Assembly: GCF_024138715.1 (NCBI RefSeq)
Contig: NZ_CP092074.1
Location: forward strand, 3,038,001-3,102,000
Length of the DNA: 64,000 nucleotides
Origin: Emticicia sp. 21SJ11W-3
GTDB taxonomy: Bacteria > Bacteroidota > Bacteroidia > Cytophagales > Spirosomataceae
Reading direction: 5' to 3'
Below the pieces are notes generated by a model that worked only from the letters and a program-made list of their open reading frames with translations, ran no database searches and was not told the origin of the DNA. This document shows, piece after piece, positions 33,269-42,145 of this stretch (its first letter is position 1; each line of letters begins with the position of its first letter). Made by a program: the position numbers and the translations under genes.

Positions 33269-36223
33269 TCAACGGAATTTCATTCCCATATACTGCCGAT
33301 ACATCAAATCAGCAATATTGGGTTTGATTCCGGGTGATTCTACGGTTTTGTAGAAATCAAAGTTATCATTAATGTACTCCAGAAAGATTTTGCTCATCAT
33401 TTCGTTCCAGTATTGCCTTTTATTGGCCTCTGAGTTATCTCCTTCCATTACTTTCCTGATTTCTGCGCTCTGGCTCATCCTTATATAAACATTGTTCAGA
33501 TGAATCCTGTCTTCTTCTTTCAGGTTTACTCCATGCACCTCATTTATCTTCCTGATAATTTCAGACAGTAAACTGTTCTCTTCTGCGTCTTTACCTTTGG
33601 CTCCGCTTTCTGCCATCGGGTCCAGCTCGCCCGCTTTGTCGTCCAGTTTAAGCTTCATTTCTTCTTGTTTCTGTAACCTCAGGGACTCTAAATCAATCGC
33701 ATCGGTAATATCAACAGTGGTACCTATACGTTTGGGTAGTTTCTTCTTCAGGTATTTCAGGAAAATAAAAAGCTTTTCTAATTCAGCATCCTGAAAATCC
33801 ATAATCTGAGAAATATAGCTGTACAACCGGCAATAAGCATTTATTAAAGACCTGTATTCTTCGCGCTTATCAATTAACTCTATTTCCTGCCATTTTTCTA
33901 CGGCCCGGTTCAGGTACGGCTGGAAGGCCTCATCTGATTTTCTTTCTGAAAAGAATAATTGACAGAACTCATCTAATTCATATTTAGTAAACAAATGAAA
34001 CGACTTTATTTCAGAATCTAATTCATACAATTTATAGGAGTCTGTTTCACCAGTTAGGATGGTTGAGGTATAAAAAGGCTGAAATGCCTCAATTATTTCT
34101 TCCGGCTGGTTTACAAAATCAAGCACAAAGGTATCTGTCTTGCCGGTGGCTTTTCTGTTTAGTCTGGATAACGTTTGTACACATTGCACGCCACCCAGCC
34201 GTTTGTCGACAAACATGGTATGGATGAAAGGTTCATCAAACCCTGTCTGATACTTGTTAGAGACAATTAATATCCTGAACCGGGGGTCTTTCAGTCCGTC
34301 AGGAATAGAAACCCCTCCTTGCAGCCCGTTTTCGGTATTTAATGAACCCTCCGTGTGTTCTTTTCCATCTTTTTGAATGCTGCCACTGAATGCCACCAGA
34401 CAAGAGAAGGGTAGCCGGAGCGCCTTCATTTGCTTAAGCATTTCCTGCTGGTACAATACGCAGTGTTTTCTTGACCGCACCACTACCATAGCCCTGGCCT
34501 TCCCCCTGATTTGCTTCTGAGTTTGGTGCATAAACTGATTGAGTATAATTGCCACTTTTTGTCTGATGGTTTCAGGGTGAGAATCAACAAAATTCATTAA
34601 TTCTCTTTTTACTTTTCCTTCCGGTAGTTCCAAATCATCCTTACCATCTTCCTGCTTCAATTTAAACCATCTTTTGTAGGGCATATAATGCGCCAGCACG
34701 TCTAATGTGTAGCCCTCAAAAATTGATTGCTTCATGCTATAAGAATGAAAAGGCACAAACTGGCCAAGCTCATTCTTTCTACCAAATAGCTCAAGGGTTT
34801 TGTTTTTGGGGGTGCCTGTAAAACCAAAAAACGATATGTGCTTTTGCCGCCCGCGGCTCAATAGCTCTTTTGTTAGTATATCTTCATAGTCTTCTTCCTC
34901 GTCTTCGTCAAATTCATTGAATGACAGCGACTTCTTTAATTTCTTTGCCGTCTCGCCTGTTTGCGACGAGTGTACTTCGTCTATGATCACCCCGAAGGTT
35001 CTACCCTTTAGTTTAGACATGGCATCGGCAATTACCCCAAATTTCTGAATGGTGGTAACTACAATATCATTCCCTTTGGCAAGGGCATCTTTCAGTTGCT
35101 CTGAGTTTTTATCTATTGCCTTTACAACCCCCGCCGTCTGTTCTAAATCTCTGAGGGTTTTCTGTAGCTGTTTGTCTAAAACTTTTCTATCGGTTACTAC
35201 TATAATGGTATCAAACAGCCTTGTTTTTTGGCTTGAGTTCTGGTAAAGAGAAGTAAGGGTATGTGCCAGCCAGCCAATGCTATAGCTTTTGCCCGACCCT
35301 GTTGTGTGCTGAATAAGATAATAATGCCCTGCCCCTTCTGCTTTAATTTGTGTTTTTAGTTTACGGATAACATCCAGCTGGTGGTATCTCGGAAATATCA
35401 GTAAATCTTTTTTCTTCTCTACTACCCTGCCCAGTTTTTCATCCCATTCTTTTTCAGTTTCGGTGGTTTCCAACACAAAGTTTTCAATGATATCTAAAAC
35501 TGAATTGGGGCTAAGCACTTCTTTCCAGAGGTAAGAGACTTTGTAATCGTTGGCAACAATGGGGTTTACGATGTCGCGGTTATAGGGCCAAAACCGGGTG
35601 TCGGGGCCTTTCAGCTCTGACGCCATGCCCACCGTGTCGTTATCTACTATAAAATGCACCAGCATACGCTTAAACTGTAACAGTGGCTCATTTTTAGGGT
35701 CTCTGTCAAACTGATACTGCCGGCTTGCGTGGCTGATGTCTTGCCCCGATAGCTGATTCTTCAGCTCAATGCCAATAATGGGTATGCCATTGATAAACAA
35801 TACGATGTCTATCGATTTTTCATTGGCCTTTGAGTAATGCAATTGCCTCACAATACTTAACCTATTACACAAATACTTAGCCTGATGCTCAGGATTCAGC
35901 CCGCTTTTGGGCTCAAAGTAGGTCATATCAAAGTACACGGCTCTATCTTTGATGCCTTCTCTGAGTACTTTTATAAGGCCGTCTTTCTCAATCTGGGTAG
36001 ATAACCGCTGCAGCAGCTTTTCATCTGCTTTCTCGCCAAACTGTACCTGCCAGCGCTCATAGCTTTCAGGCTGTGAAGATTGAAGAAACGCCAGTACCTC
36101 AGCGGGTAGCAGGCAGAGGGTTCTATCATAATTACTAAAATGCAATGCGGTATACACCAGACCATTATTATCGGTTGATGTGAGATATTTTTCTATGTAT
36201 TCTTCAAATCTTTTTTCAGTCAT
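33269..36223 (-). CDS. hsdR: Type I restriction enzyme, R subunit
   Basis: This 984-residue motor/nuclease subunit translocates DNA with ATP and cuts unmethylated DNA far from the recognition site. An N-terminal PD-(D/E)XK nuclease (D139 in SIDIVLF, E153-L-K155 in GIELKNQ) is followed by the superfamily 2 helicase: Walker A HTTGSGKS (residues 306-313), DEVH box IIDEVHSSQTG, FFGFTGTPKN (motif III), VVVRSRKHC, and motif VI QTLSRLNR. The C-terminal region binds the M/S complex. Length is normal for the family. It is last in the operon hsdM-nuclease-hsdS-hsdR, 245 bp downstream of hsdS. Confidence 0.96.
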   Translation of the reverse strand: MTEKRFEEYIEKYLTSTDNNGLVYTALHFSNYDRTLCLLPAEVLAFLQSSQPESYERWQVQFGEKADEKLLQRLSTQIEKDGLIKVLREGIKDRAVYFDMTYFEPKSGLNPEHQAKYLCNRLSIVRQLHYSKANEKSIDIVLFINGIPIIGIELKNQLSGQDISHASRQYQFDRDPKNEPLLQFKRMLVHFIVDNDTVGMASELKGPDTRFWPYNRDIVNPIVANDYKVSYLWKEVLSPNSVLDIIENFVLETTETEKEWDEKLGRVVEKKKDLLIFPRYHQLDVIRKLKTQIKAEGAGHYYLIQHTTGSGKSYSIGWLAHTLTSLYQNSSQKTRLFDTIIVVTDRKVLDKQLQKTLRDLEQTAGVVKAIDKNSEQLKDALAKGNDIVVTTIQKFGVIADAMSKLKGRTFGVIIDEVHSSQTGETAKKLKKSLSFNEFDEDEEEDYEDILTKELLSRGRQKHISFFGFTGTPKNKTLELFGRKNELGQFVPFHSYSMKQSIFEGYTLDVLAHYMPYKRWFKLKQEDGKDDLELPEGKVKRELMNFVDSHPETIRQKVAIILNQFMHQTQKQIRGKARAMVVVRSRKHCVLYQQEMLKQMKALRLPFSCLVAFSGSIQKDGKEHTEGSLNTENGLQGGVSIPDGLKDPRFRILIVSNKYQTGFDEPFIHTMFVDKRLGGVQCVQTLSRLNRKATGKTDTFVLDFVNQPEEIIEAFQPFYTSTILTGETDSYKLYELDSEIKSFHLFTKYELDEFCQLFFSERKSDEAFQPYLNRAVEKWQEIELIDKREEYRSLINAYCRLYSYISQIMDFQDAELEKLFIFLKYLKKKLPKRIGTTVDITDAIDLESLRLQKQEEMKLKLDDKAGELDPMAESGAKGKDAEENSLLSEIIRKINEVHGVNLKEEDRIHLNNVYIRMSQSAEIRKVMEGDNSEANKRQYWNEMMSKIFLEYINDNFDFYKTVESPGIKPNIADLMYRQYMGMKFR

Positions 36224-36468
36224 TGTCAGATAATTATCAAGTTGTTCTATCTAATCAGGCTGAAAGCCCTTATGTTTAGTGTCTGGGTATGGTACAGGTT
36301 TTTTCTATTTACTTATAACTAAATTAATTATTTCTGCCGATATGGAGGTATTTTGACGATACCGAATCTGAACTAAAACATTTGATGGTTTCAGTTGATT
36401 GATGCTTATTTTAGAAAACAACAAAAAACTAAAATAACCAACCGTCTTGTTTTAATTTTTTAAAACAT

Positions 36469-37785
36469 TTAAAATACTTTTATCTTGCCCGTAACCACAT
36501 TAGAAATCAGGCTTTGACGATACTCTTTGAGCTTTTCTATTTTTTGGGTTTCAATTTCAATGCTTTTATCTATTATAGTTGTTTGGTTGTCTAAGAATTT
36601 TACAATATCCTTTTGTTCAAATAATGGTGGAAAAGTAAAACAAAAATTCCCTAAATTTTCCATTGATAAATTTGGTTGCGCCGATTGTACGGCATCAATC
36701 CAAATTTGTTGTTGTAAAATACTTGATGATAACCAATACCAAATATATTTTACATTATGATTTTCTTTTAGTCTAATAAATGAAACCGCTTGATTAGTAT
36801 TTGCCGGGATAAATTCCTTAGTGAGAATTGCAACCTTCCCAAGTGTTGCACCCGCTATCACCACAAGAATATCATTTTCAAGCAGTTTTGACCTACTTAA
36901 TATTTTATCTGTTTCATTATCAATAAAAAATGATGGAAATAACATCACTTTATTGTCGCTAATATTTTCAGCTTTTAAATACCTGACTTCTCCCTCATCT
37001 AACAACTCTCTACCAACTGTTGAAGGGGTTGTCCCTTTACTAATAATTTTTGAAATTTGTTTAATTTTTTTTCTCTCCCAATGCTCAGGTATTTCCCCAA
37101 TCCAATCAATACCAGAATCTTTCATGGGGGCATCGGGGTTGAGGCCTTTGGTTACAACGTGGTTTATCAGGGCACTTCGTTGTTCTTTTAAAAGCTCAAT
37201 TTTTCTTTCTTTTTTTATGATTAATTCATCAATTAAGGCTGTTTTGTGGTCTAGGTAATTTACTATTGCTTGTTGTTCTTGAATTGGAGGAAGAACAAAT
37301 AAAATATTCTGTAACTTTTCCTTAGTTAAGTGTGGTATACTAACTCTATTTACCGAAGAGTCATAATATCCGGTAAAATAATGACAAATAGAATGATATA
37401 AGAAATACTGAGACAAGCCATTAATTATTGATACTCTATTCACAGAGTTTTGAATATAACATTCATTCAATTCATCATTCCAAATACAAGTTCTACCAAC
37501 ATCACCACCTTCATTTATTAATAAATCATTCTTTCTTAAAAGATATAATTGTAACTCTCTTTCTGAAAACCACATTTGCTTTACATCTGAAACATCAACT
37601 TTTTCATTTTGAATATTTTGGCTTCTTAAATATGGTTTCAATACGAACCCTCCTTTATCATCAATAGTAAGCATTTTGCCTAATGTAATAATAGAGAAAT
37701 ATTTTAATGGGATTATTCTCCAATGACTAGGAATCTCTCCAATCCATTCAATATTTGAGGGTTTGTATGAAGTGTAGGTTTGCAT
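36469..37785 (-). CDS. hsdS: Type I restriction enzyme, specificity subunit
   Basis: This 438-residue DNA-recognition subunit is built from two target-recognition domains (residues about 10-185 and 225-415), each followed by a conserved helix (LDHKTALIDELIIKKERKIELLKEQRSALI and LDNQTTIIDKSIEIETQKIEKLKEYRQSLI) that form the spacer. The two halves begin with matching WIGEIPSHWRIIPLK and WIGEIPEHWERKKIK. The two TRDs differ, so a bipartite asymmetric target is expected; the target itself cannot be read from sequence. No inverted repeats for phase variation were noticed. It is AT-rich compared with hsdM, typical of exchanged specificity genes. Confidence 0.95.
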   Translation of the reverse strand: MQTYTSYKPSNIEWIGEIPSHWRIIPLKYFSIITLGKMLTIDDKGGFVLKPYLRSQNIQNEKVDVSDVKQMWFSERELQLYLLRKNDLLINEGGDVGRTCIWNDELNECYIQNSVNRVSIINGLSQYFLYHSICHYFTGYYDSSVNRVSIPHLTKEKLQNILFVLPPIQEQQAIVNYLDHKTALIDELIIKKERKIELLKEQRSALINHVVTKGLNPDAPMKDSGIDWIGEIPEHWERKKIKQISKIISKGTTPSTVGRELLDEGEVRYLKAENISDNKVMLFPSFFIDNETDKILSRSKLLENDILVVIAGATLGKVAILTKEFIPANTNQAVSFIRLKENHNVKYIWYWLSSSILQQQIWIDAVQSAQPNLSMENLGNFCFTFPPLFEQKDIVKFLDNQTTIIDKSIEIETQKIEKLKEYRQSLISNVVTGKIKVF

Positions 37786-37794
37786 ATATTTTAG

Positions 37795-38889
37795 TTAATT
37801 AAGATCTTTTAGGTCTTTTAAAAAAGGTACCCATTCATTTTGTACAGATACTCTAAATTCCTCTTCAAACTTTTCAAAGTTCTCTATATTCAAGTCATAC
37901 ATTTTAAAAACCATAGATGCCCAAATCGCGCTATCACCTTTTGTGTCTGGGACCAATAGAGTGGAATATTTACTCAAGACACCTGAGAACCTTCCATGTC
38001 CATCCTTATGCCATTCCTCCACCCAACTTTTATTATCCGCAATCCAGATATTGAGAACAAGTTTACTTATATCATTATCGCTAAAGAAAATATATCCATA
38101 TAAACTCAGGTCGTTTACTTTAAAGGTAATTGAGTTCCCTTTCTGAACAGTGAATTTTACATGACCCTTAAATAACTCTTTGGCCACAATTTTGACTTTA
38201 TTAATATAGCTGGTATGAACTTCATTGAGTAATTGCACCAACTTGGTTATTTTATCACTATTCATTGAAATAAATTCAATCTTTTCGGCAAGATTCTCCA
38301 CGATTTGATAATGACTTTTTAATATTTCTATAAATGATTCAAAGTTTACTTTCTGTCTTTCTGTAAGAGATATGTTTTCAGATTTAAAATTTCTCTCGAC
38401 ACTTTCAAATAAATTCTGATGTGTAATGGTATAAAAATTTCCCACTTTTTCAGGTAAGTTTACCACAGAAAGAATGATGCATTCATTGCAGTTTAATCGA
38501 TTGTGGCTTTCATAGCTATCCAGTTTATTATAAATATCAGCATATAATTTATTCTCAATTACTATTCTATTTTCATCGTCTTTAATGATTAAATCAATAT
38601 ACTTACCGTCATCAGTTTTTATTTCTCTATGAACTCTAACTTTTTTATAGTCATGAAATGAGACACCAAAATTTCTTAGTTCTAAAAGGGATTTCAGGAA
38701 TAGTCCACCCAGGCCATGAGATTCAGATGGCGTAAAAAAATAAGCATATAAATTACTAACAGGTAATTCCTTATTATTGACTTTGGCCAGCTCTAAAATA
38801 TTGGGTTCATATACTTCATCTGCTTTGAATAAAACAGCGTTATTTAGTAAGACTTCAACATCAAAAGTTTCGTTATTTTTATTCAGCAT
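37795..38889 (-). CDS. PD-(D/E)XK nuclease-like protein inside the hsd operon
   Basis: This 364-residue protein carries a PD-(D/E)XK core (HREI with E89, KYIDLIIKDD with D99, IVIENKLYA with E112-N-K114), followed by Tyr/helix motifs (DIYNKLDSYES), like the PDDEXK_4 group. It is strongly AT-rich. It sits 9 bp before hsdS and 86 bp after hsdM on the same strand, so it is probably made with them. It may be a second effector, an anti-phage nuclease, or a passenger linked to the specificity gene. No known function for this insertion position can be stated. Confidence 0.8.
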   Translation of the reverse strand: MLNKNNETFDVEVLLNNAVLFKADEVYEPNILELAKVNNKELPVSNLYAYFFTPSESHGLGGLFLKSLLELRNFGVSFHDYKKVRVHREIKTDDGKYIDLIIKDDENRIVIENKLYADIYNKLDSYESHNRLNCNECIILSVVNLPEKVGNFYTITHQNLFESVERNFKSENISLTERQKVNFESFIEILKSHYQIVENLAEKIEFISMNSDKITKLVQLLNEVHTSYINKVKIVAKELFKGHVKFTVQKGNSITFKVNDLSLYGYIFFSDNDISKLVLNIWIADNKSWVEEWHKDGHGRFSGVLSKYSTLLVPDTKGDSAIWASMVFKMYDLNIENFEKFEEEFRVSVQNEWVPFLKDLKDLN

Positions 38890-38975
38890 CGGTGTTTCTA
38901 TGTTTTAGTATCTTTACAGGGTATGGTTTAATTCTTTTTAACATTTGCCCTAAGGCAAACAAGGCTTCAGGTTAT

Positions 38976-40697
38976 TTATTTTGATATTTCATCTTCCAGT
39001 ATCATTTTAAGCAGTCCGTCGCTTTCTTCTTCCAGTTTTAGTAAATCGGCCGTAATTTCCTGCAATGTTCTGAGGGGCTTATACTGGTAAAAATACTTTG
39101 TAAAGTTAATCTCATACCCTACTTTGTCTTTGCTTCTGTCCATCCAGGCCTGGGGCAGGTGCGGTTTTACCTCGGTTTCAAAGTAGGCATCAATGTCGGT
39201 TGCCAAAGGTATTCTCTCAAAGTCTCTCAGGCTGCCATCTACTTTGGGTAGCTTTGTTTTTTTGTCAATAACCTGCAGGCCATTCTCGTCAACCAGCGGT
39301 TGCTCAATGGTTACTTTTGTGTATCCAAAATAGGAGTTTGCAAAAATCTTGCTGTAAGCGTTTTCTTCAAATGAGAGGTAGGTTTGCAGTATTTCTTCTC
39401 TTTGGGCATCGGTAATGTATTTTCTCTTACTGCCTAACGATTTCTTCATGGTCTGGTGCAGCTCGGCGGCATTAATCAACTGCACTTTACCTTTTCGGTG
39501 GGGTTTCTTTTGGTTGGTAACTATCCAGATATAGGTGCTGATACCCGTATTAAAAAAGAGCTGGTCGGGCAGGGCAATGATGGTTTCCAGCCAGTCGTTT
39601 TCAATAATCCATTTTCTTATGTCTGACTCCCCCGAGCCGGCATCACCCGTAAACAGCGGAGACCCATTGAGTACAATGCCTATGCGGCTGCCCCGGTCTT
39701 CCATTTTTGATATCATGTGTTGCAGAAAAAGCAAAGCCCCATCAGAGCTTCTGGGTGTTCCTGCCACAAACCGGCCCTGCGGGTTTTTGGCCTCTGTTTC
39801 TACAAACTCCTGCTCCGATTTCCACGACACCCCATAAGGCGGATTGGAAATCATGTAGTCGAAGGTATTACGCTGTAGTTTGTCTTCAGACAATGACGAA
39901 CCCAAATGAATGTTATCGGGGTTCTGGCCCGTAATGAGCATATCAGATTTACAGATAGAGTAGGTCTGGGGGTTGAGCTCCTGCCCATACAGCCGGATAT
40001 CAATATTGGGGTTGATGTTCTCCAGAATCCAGTCTTTGCCCACCGTGAGCATACCACCGGTGCCACAGCAGGGGTCGAATATAGACCTGATTTTTCCATC
40101 GCCCTGCAAATCTTCTTTGTTTTCAGAGAACACCAGCCCTACCAATAGCTTAACCACATCGCGCGGGGTGTAGTGTTCCCCACTGGTTTCGTTGCTCATC
40201 TCTGAAAACTTGCGGAGCAGCTCTTCAAAAATCTGGCCCATTACATGGTTAGACACCACATCGGGGTGTAGGTCTATTTCTTTAAATTTAGCAATAAGCA
40301 GGTATAAGCGGTTGTTTTTAATGAGCTTTTCAACAGGTTTTTCAAGCTGAAAGCTGTCTATGATTTCAAACACATTTTTAGAATAACCATTCAGGTAATT
40401 CTGAAAATTGATTTTCAGGCTATTGGCAGTAAGTGTCGATAAATCGTATTGCGAATGGTTATAAAACTTAAGGTTGATTGCGTTTTCAATAATGGGGTCC
40501 AGGTTATTAATCTGGTCTTTGTAGGTGTTGTAGAGGTTAAAAACTTTGTCTTTGTGGGGTTCAAGCACGCAGTCCAGGCGTCTTAAAACAACAAAAGGGA
40601 GGATAATATCGCCGTATTCATGCTGTTTGAAAAGGCCTCTGAGCACATCGTCACACACATTCCATATAAAGGAAGATACTTCTTGGTGGTTTGCCAT
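38976..40697 (-). CDS. hsdM: Type I restriction enzyme, modification subunit
   Basis: This 573-residue N6-adenine methyltransferase subunit runs from ATG 40697 (MANHQEVSSFIWNV, the usual HsdM start). The frame extends to 40778 but the extra residues are unconserved. Motifs are GEHYTPRDVVKLLVGL, the SAM site IFDPCCGTGGMLTVG, and the catalytic NPPYG in YMISNPPYGVSW. The N-terminal HsdM_N helix bundle (DVLRGLFKQHEYGDIILPFVVLRRLD) is present. It heads the operon and is divergent from the second Nmad2 gene at 40900. Confidence 0.95.
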   Translation of the reverse strand: MANHQEVSSFIWNVCDDVLRGLFKQHEYGDIILPFVVLRRLDCVLEPHKDKVFNLYNTYKDQINNLDPIIENAINLKFYNHSQYDLSTLTANSLKINFQNYLNGYSKNVFEIIDSFQLEKPVEKLIKNNRLYLLIAKFKEIDLHPDVVSNHVMGQIFEELLRKFSEMSNETSGEHYTPRDVVKLLVGLVFSENKEDLQGDGKIRSIFDPCCGTGGMLTVGKDWILENINPNIDIRLYGQELNPQTYSICKSDMLITGQNPDNIHLGSSLSEDKLQRNTFDYMISNPPYGVSWKSEQEFVETEAKNPQGRFVAGTPRSSDGALLFLQHMISKMEDRGSRIGIVLNGSPLFTGDAGSGESDIRKWIIENDWLETIIALPDQLFFNTGISTYIWIVTNQKKPHRKGKVQLINAAELHQTMKKSLGSKRKYITDAQREEILQTYLSFEENAYSKIFANSYFGYTKVTIEQPLVDENGLQVIDKKTKLPKVDGSLRDFERIPLATDIDAYFETEVKPHLPQAWMDRSKDKVGYEINFTKYFYQYKPLRTLQEITADLLKLEEESDGLLKMILEDEISK

Positions 40698-40899
40698 AGT
40701 CAGGTTAAAAGGAAATTTTGTTAAGCATGGCAATATAAAAAGATTAGAGATAATATAGAAAAATACTTTTATTGGCACGGCAGATGAGCCGCTGCCCGAG
40801 GCCAGTTATAATGAATTAAAAAATATCTGATTTGACAGGTTTTATCTTTTGAAATTCAATGAGAAACAATTACTTTAACGCACCAAAAAAAACAACCCA

Positions 40900-41595
40900 A
40901 TGACTAAAATTTACTCCTACGTGCTGCGATTCGACGATGGCTCTGCCCCCAACCCTTTTGGCGGAATATGTACCCTAACTATTTGTAAACCGGTAATCAG
41001 AAGAACTGCCCAGGTGGGCGACTGGGTGATTGGAACCGGCTCAAAAAACGTGGTGATTGAAAAAGGGACGCGCCCCATTGATTTTTCAGACAGCCTGGTA
41101 TATGCCATGAAAATTACCGACATAAAAACCTTACAAGCGTATGACGAGTACTGCAAAAAAGAATTGCCTGTAAAAATTGTAAACTGGGAGTCTGAGGACT
41201 GGCACCTGAAAGCAGGCGATTGTATTTATGATTATGCTACGGGCGAGCCGGTATTGAGAGTGAGCTCACATGACAAATGCCACACACCAACTGATTTAAG
41301 CGGGCAAAATGCCTTGCTATCTGACCACTTTTATTACTTTGGCCTTGAAGCACGGCGCCTGCCGGATGAGTTGAAGGACATGATTAAAATCAGCAAAGGA
41401 CATAAGATAATAGAACAGCCCGCGCTTGTGGCGGCATTTGAAAATTGGATTGCACAATTTGAGAAAAACAAGCTTTACGCCGACCCCCAACGGAGATGGT
41501 TCTTTGACAGGCCAATAACAGAAATGGAAGCAAGCCAATGTGCCAAAGAAAAACTGGAAACGGAAGAAGATGATATGGAAGAAAGGCTGTGTTAA
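40900..41595 (+). CDS. Nmad2-type protein, copy 2
   Basis: This 231-residue near-duplicate of the protein at 29712-30407 has the same start, APNPFGGICTLTICKP core and C-terminal part. Differences cluster at residues 84-110 (KKELPVKIVNWESEDWHLK instead of the copy 1 version), with scattered single changes elsewhere. Conservation from the start of the repeat (TAACGCACC at 40876) to the end suggests recent duplication or gene conversion. It is divergent from hsdM, with the promoter region between 40698 and 40899. Confidence 0.8.
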   Translation: MTKIYSYVLRFDDGSAPNPFGGICTLTICKPVIRRTAQVGDWVIGTGSKNVVIEKGTRPIDFSDSLVYAMKITDIKTLQAYDEYCKKELPVKIVNWESEDWHLKAGDCIYDYATGEPVLRVSSHDKCHTPTDLSGQNALLSDHFYYFGLEARRLPDELKDMIKISKGHKIIEQPALVAAFENWIAQFEKNKLYADPQRRWFFDRPITEMEASQCAKEKLETEEDDMEERLC

Positions 41596-41645
41596 TTTAC
41601 TTTAACAACTACTGAATATTGTAACCTTTAAACCCATTCACAGAT

Positions 41646-41729
41646 ATGACCAGAATTAAGTACTCAATTATTGTTTTATTGGCCTTATTAACTTCTTGCT
41701 CTGACTTTGAACCTTCCATCTACTTATGA
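41646..41729 (+). CDS. 27-residue lipopeptide ORF
   Basis: This ORF encodes MTRIKYSIIVLLALLTSC followed by SDFEPSIYL. It has a complete lipoprotein signal with lipobox LTSC, then only 10 mature residues. Its TGA overlaps the ATG of the next gene (ATGA at 41726-41729), the classic arrangement for translational coupling. It could be a leader peptide or a decayed lipoprotein; the overlap with the membrane protein gene argues it is translated. Confidence 0.45.
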   Translation: MTRIKYSIIVLLALLTSCSDFEPSIYL

Positions 41730-42136
41730 GTGCTGATGCTAAACACAAACACCTGGACCTGGTACAGGGGGTTATAAGCCGTATGGCGCAAAATTCTTTT
41801 ATTATAAAAGGCTGGGCTATTACCATTTTAACAGGTTTACTGGCTTACGGCACCTCAAAGCCCGAGACGCCCTTCATTAAAATAGCGTGTTTAAGTATTG
41901 TGCCCACGCTTCTATTCTGGATTCTCGATGCCTTTTACCTGAGCCTTGAAAAACAGTACCGGCAGTTGTTTGATGCAGTAAGAAAAAAAGACAACGATAA
42001 AATAGATTACAAAATGGACGTAACTGCTTTTAAAAAAGATAAAAACAGCTGGCTAAATATTTTTGCCTGCAATTTATCTCTGTTGTTCTTTTACCTGCCA
42101 CTGCTGCTATTACCTTTTATAATTGCCTGTTTTTAA
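41726..42136 (+). CDS. Small three-helix membrane protein upstream of the TIR-Roco gene
   Basis: This 136-residue inner-membrane protein has three transmembrane segments (residues about 24-42 IIKGWAITILTGLLAYG, 50-73 and 109-135) and a charged cytoplasmic stretch between the second and third (EKQYRQLFDAVRKKDNDKIDY). The pattern 'KHKHLDLVQGVISRMAQNSFIIKGWAITIL' is one I have seen in uncharacterised proteins of many bacteria; the function is unknown. The gene ends 9 bp before the 1027-residue LRR-Roc-COR-TIR gene on the same strand, so the two are almost certainly co-expressed. A membrane partner of a TIR effector is plausible. Confidence 0.7.
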   Translation: MSADAKHKHLDLVQGVISRMAQNSFIIKGWAITILTGLLAYGTSKPETPFIKIACLSIVPTLLFWILDAFYLSLEKQYRQLFDAVRKKDNDKIDYKMDVTAFKKDKNSWLNIFACNLSLLFFYLPLLLLPFIIACF

Positions 42137-42145
42137 TTTACACTT

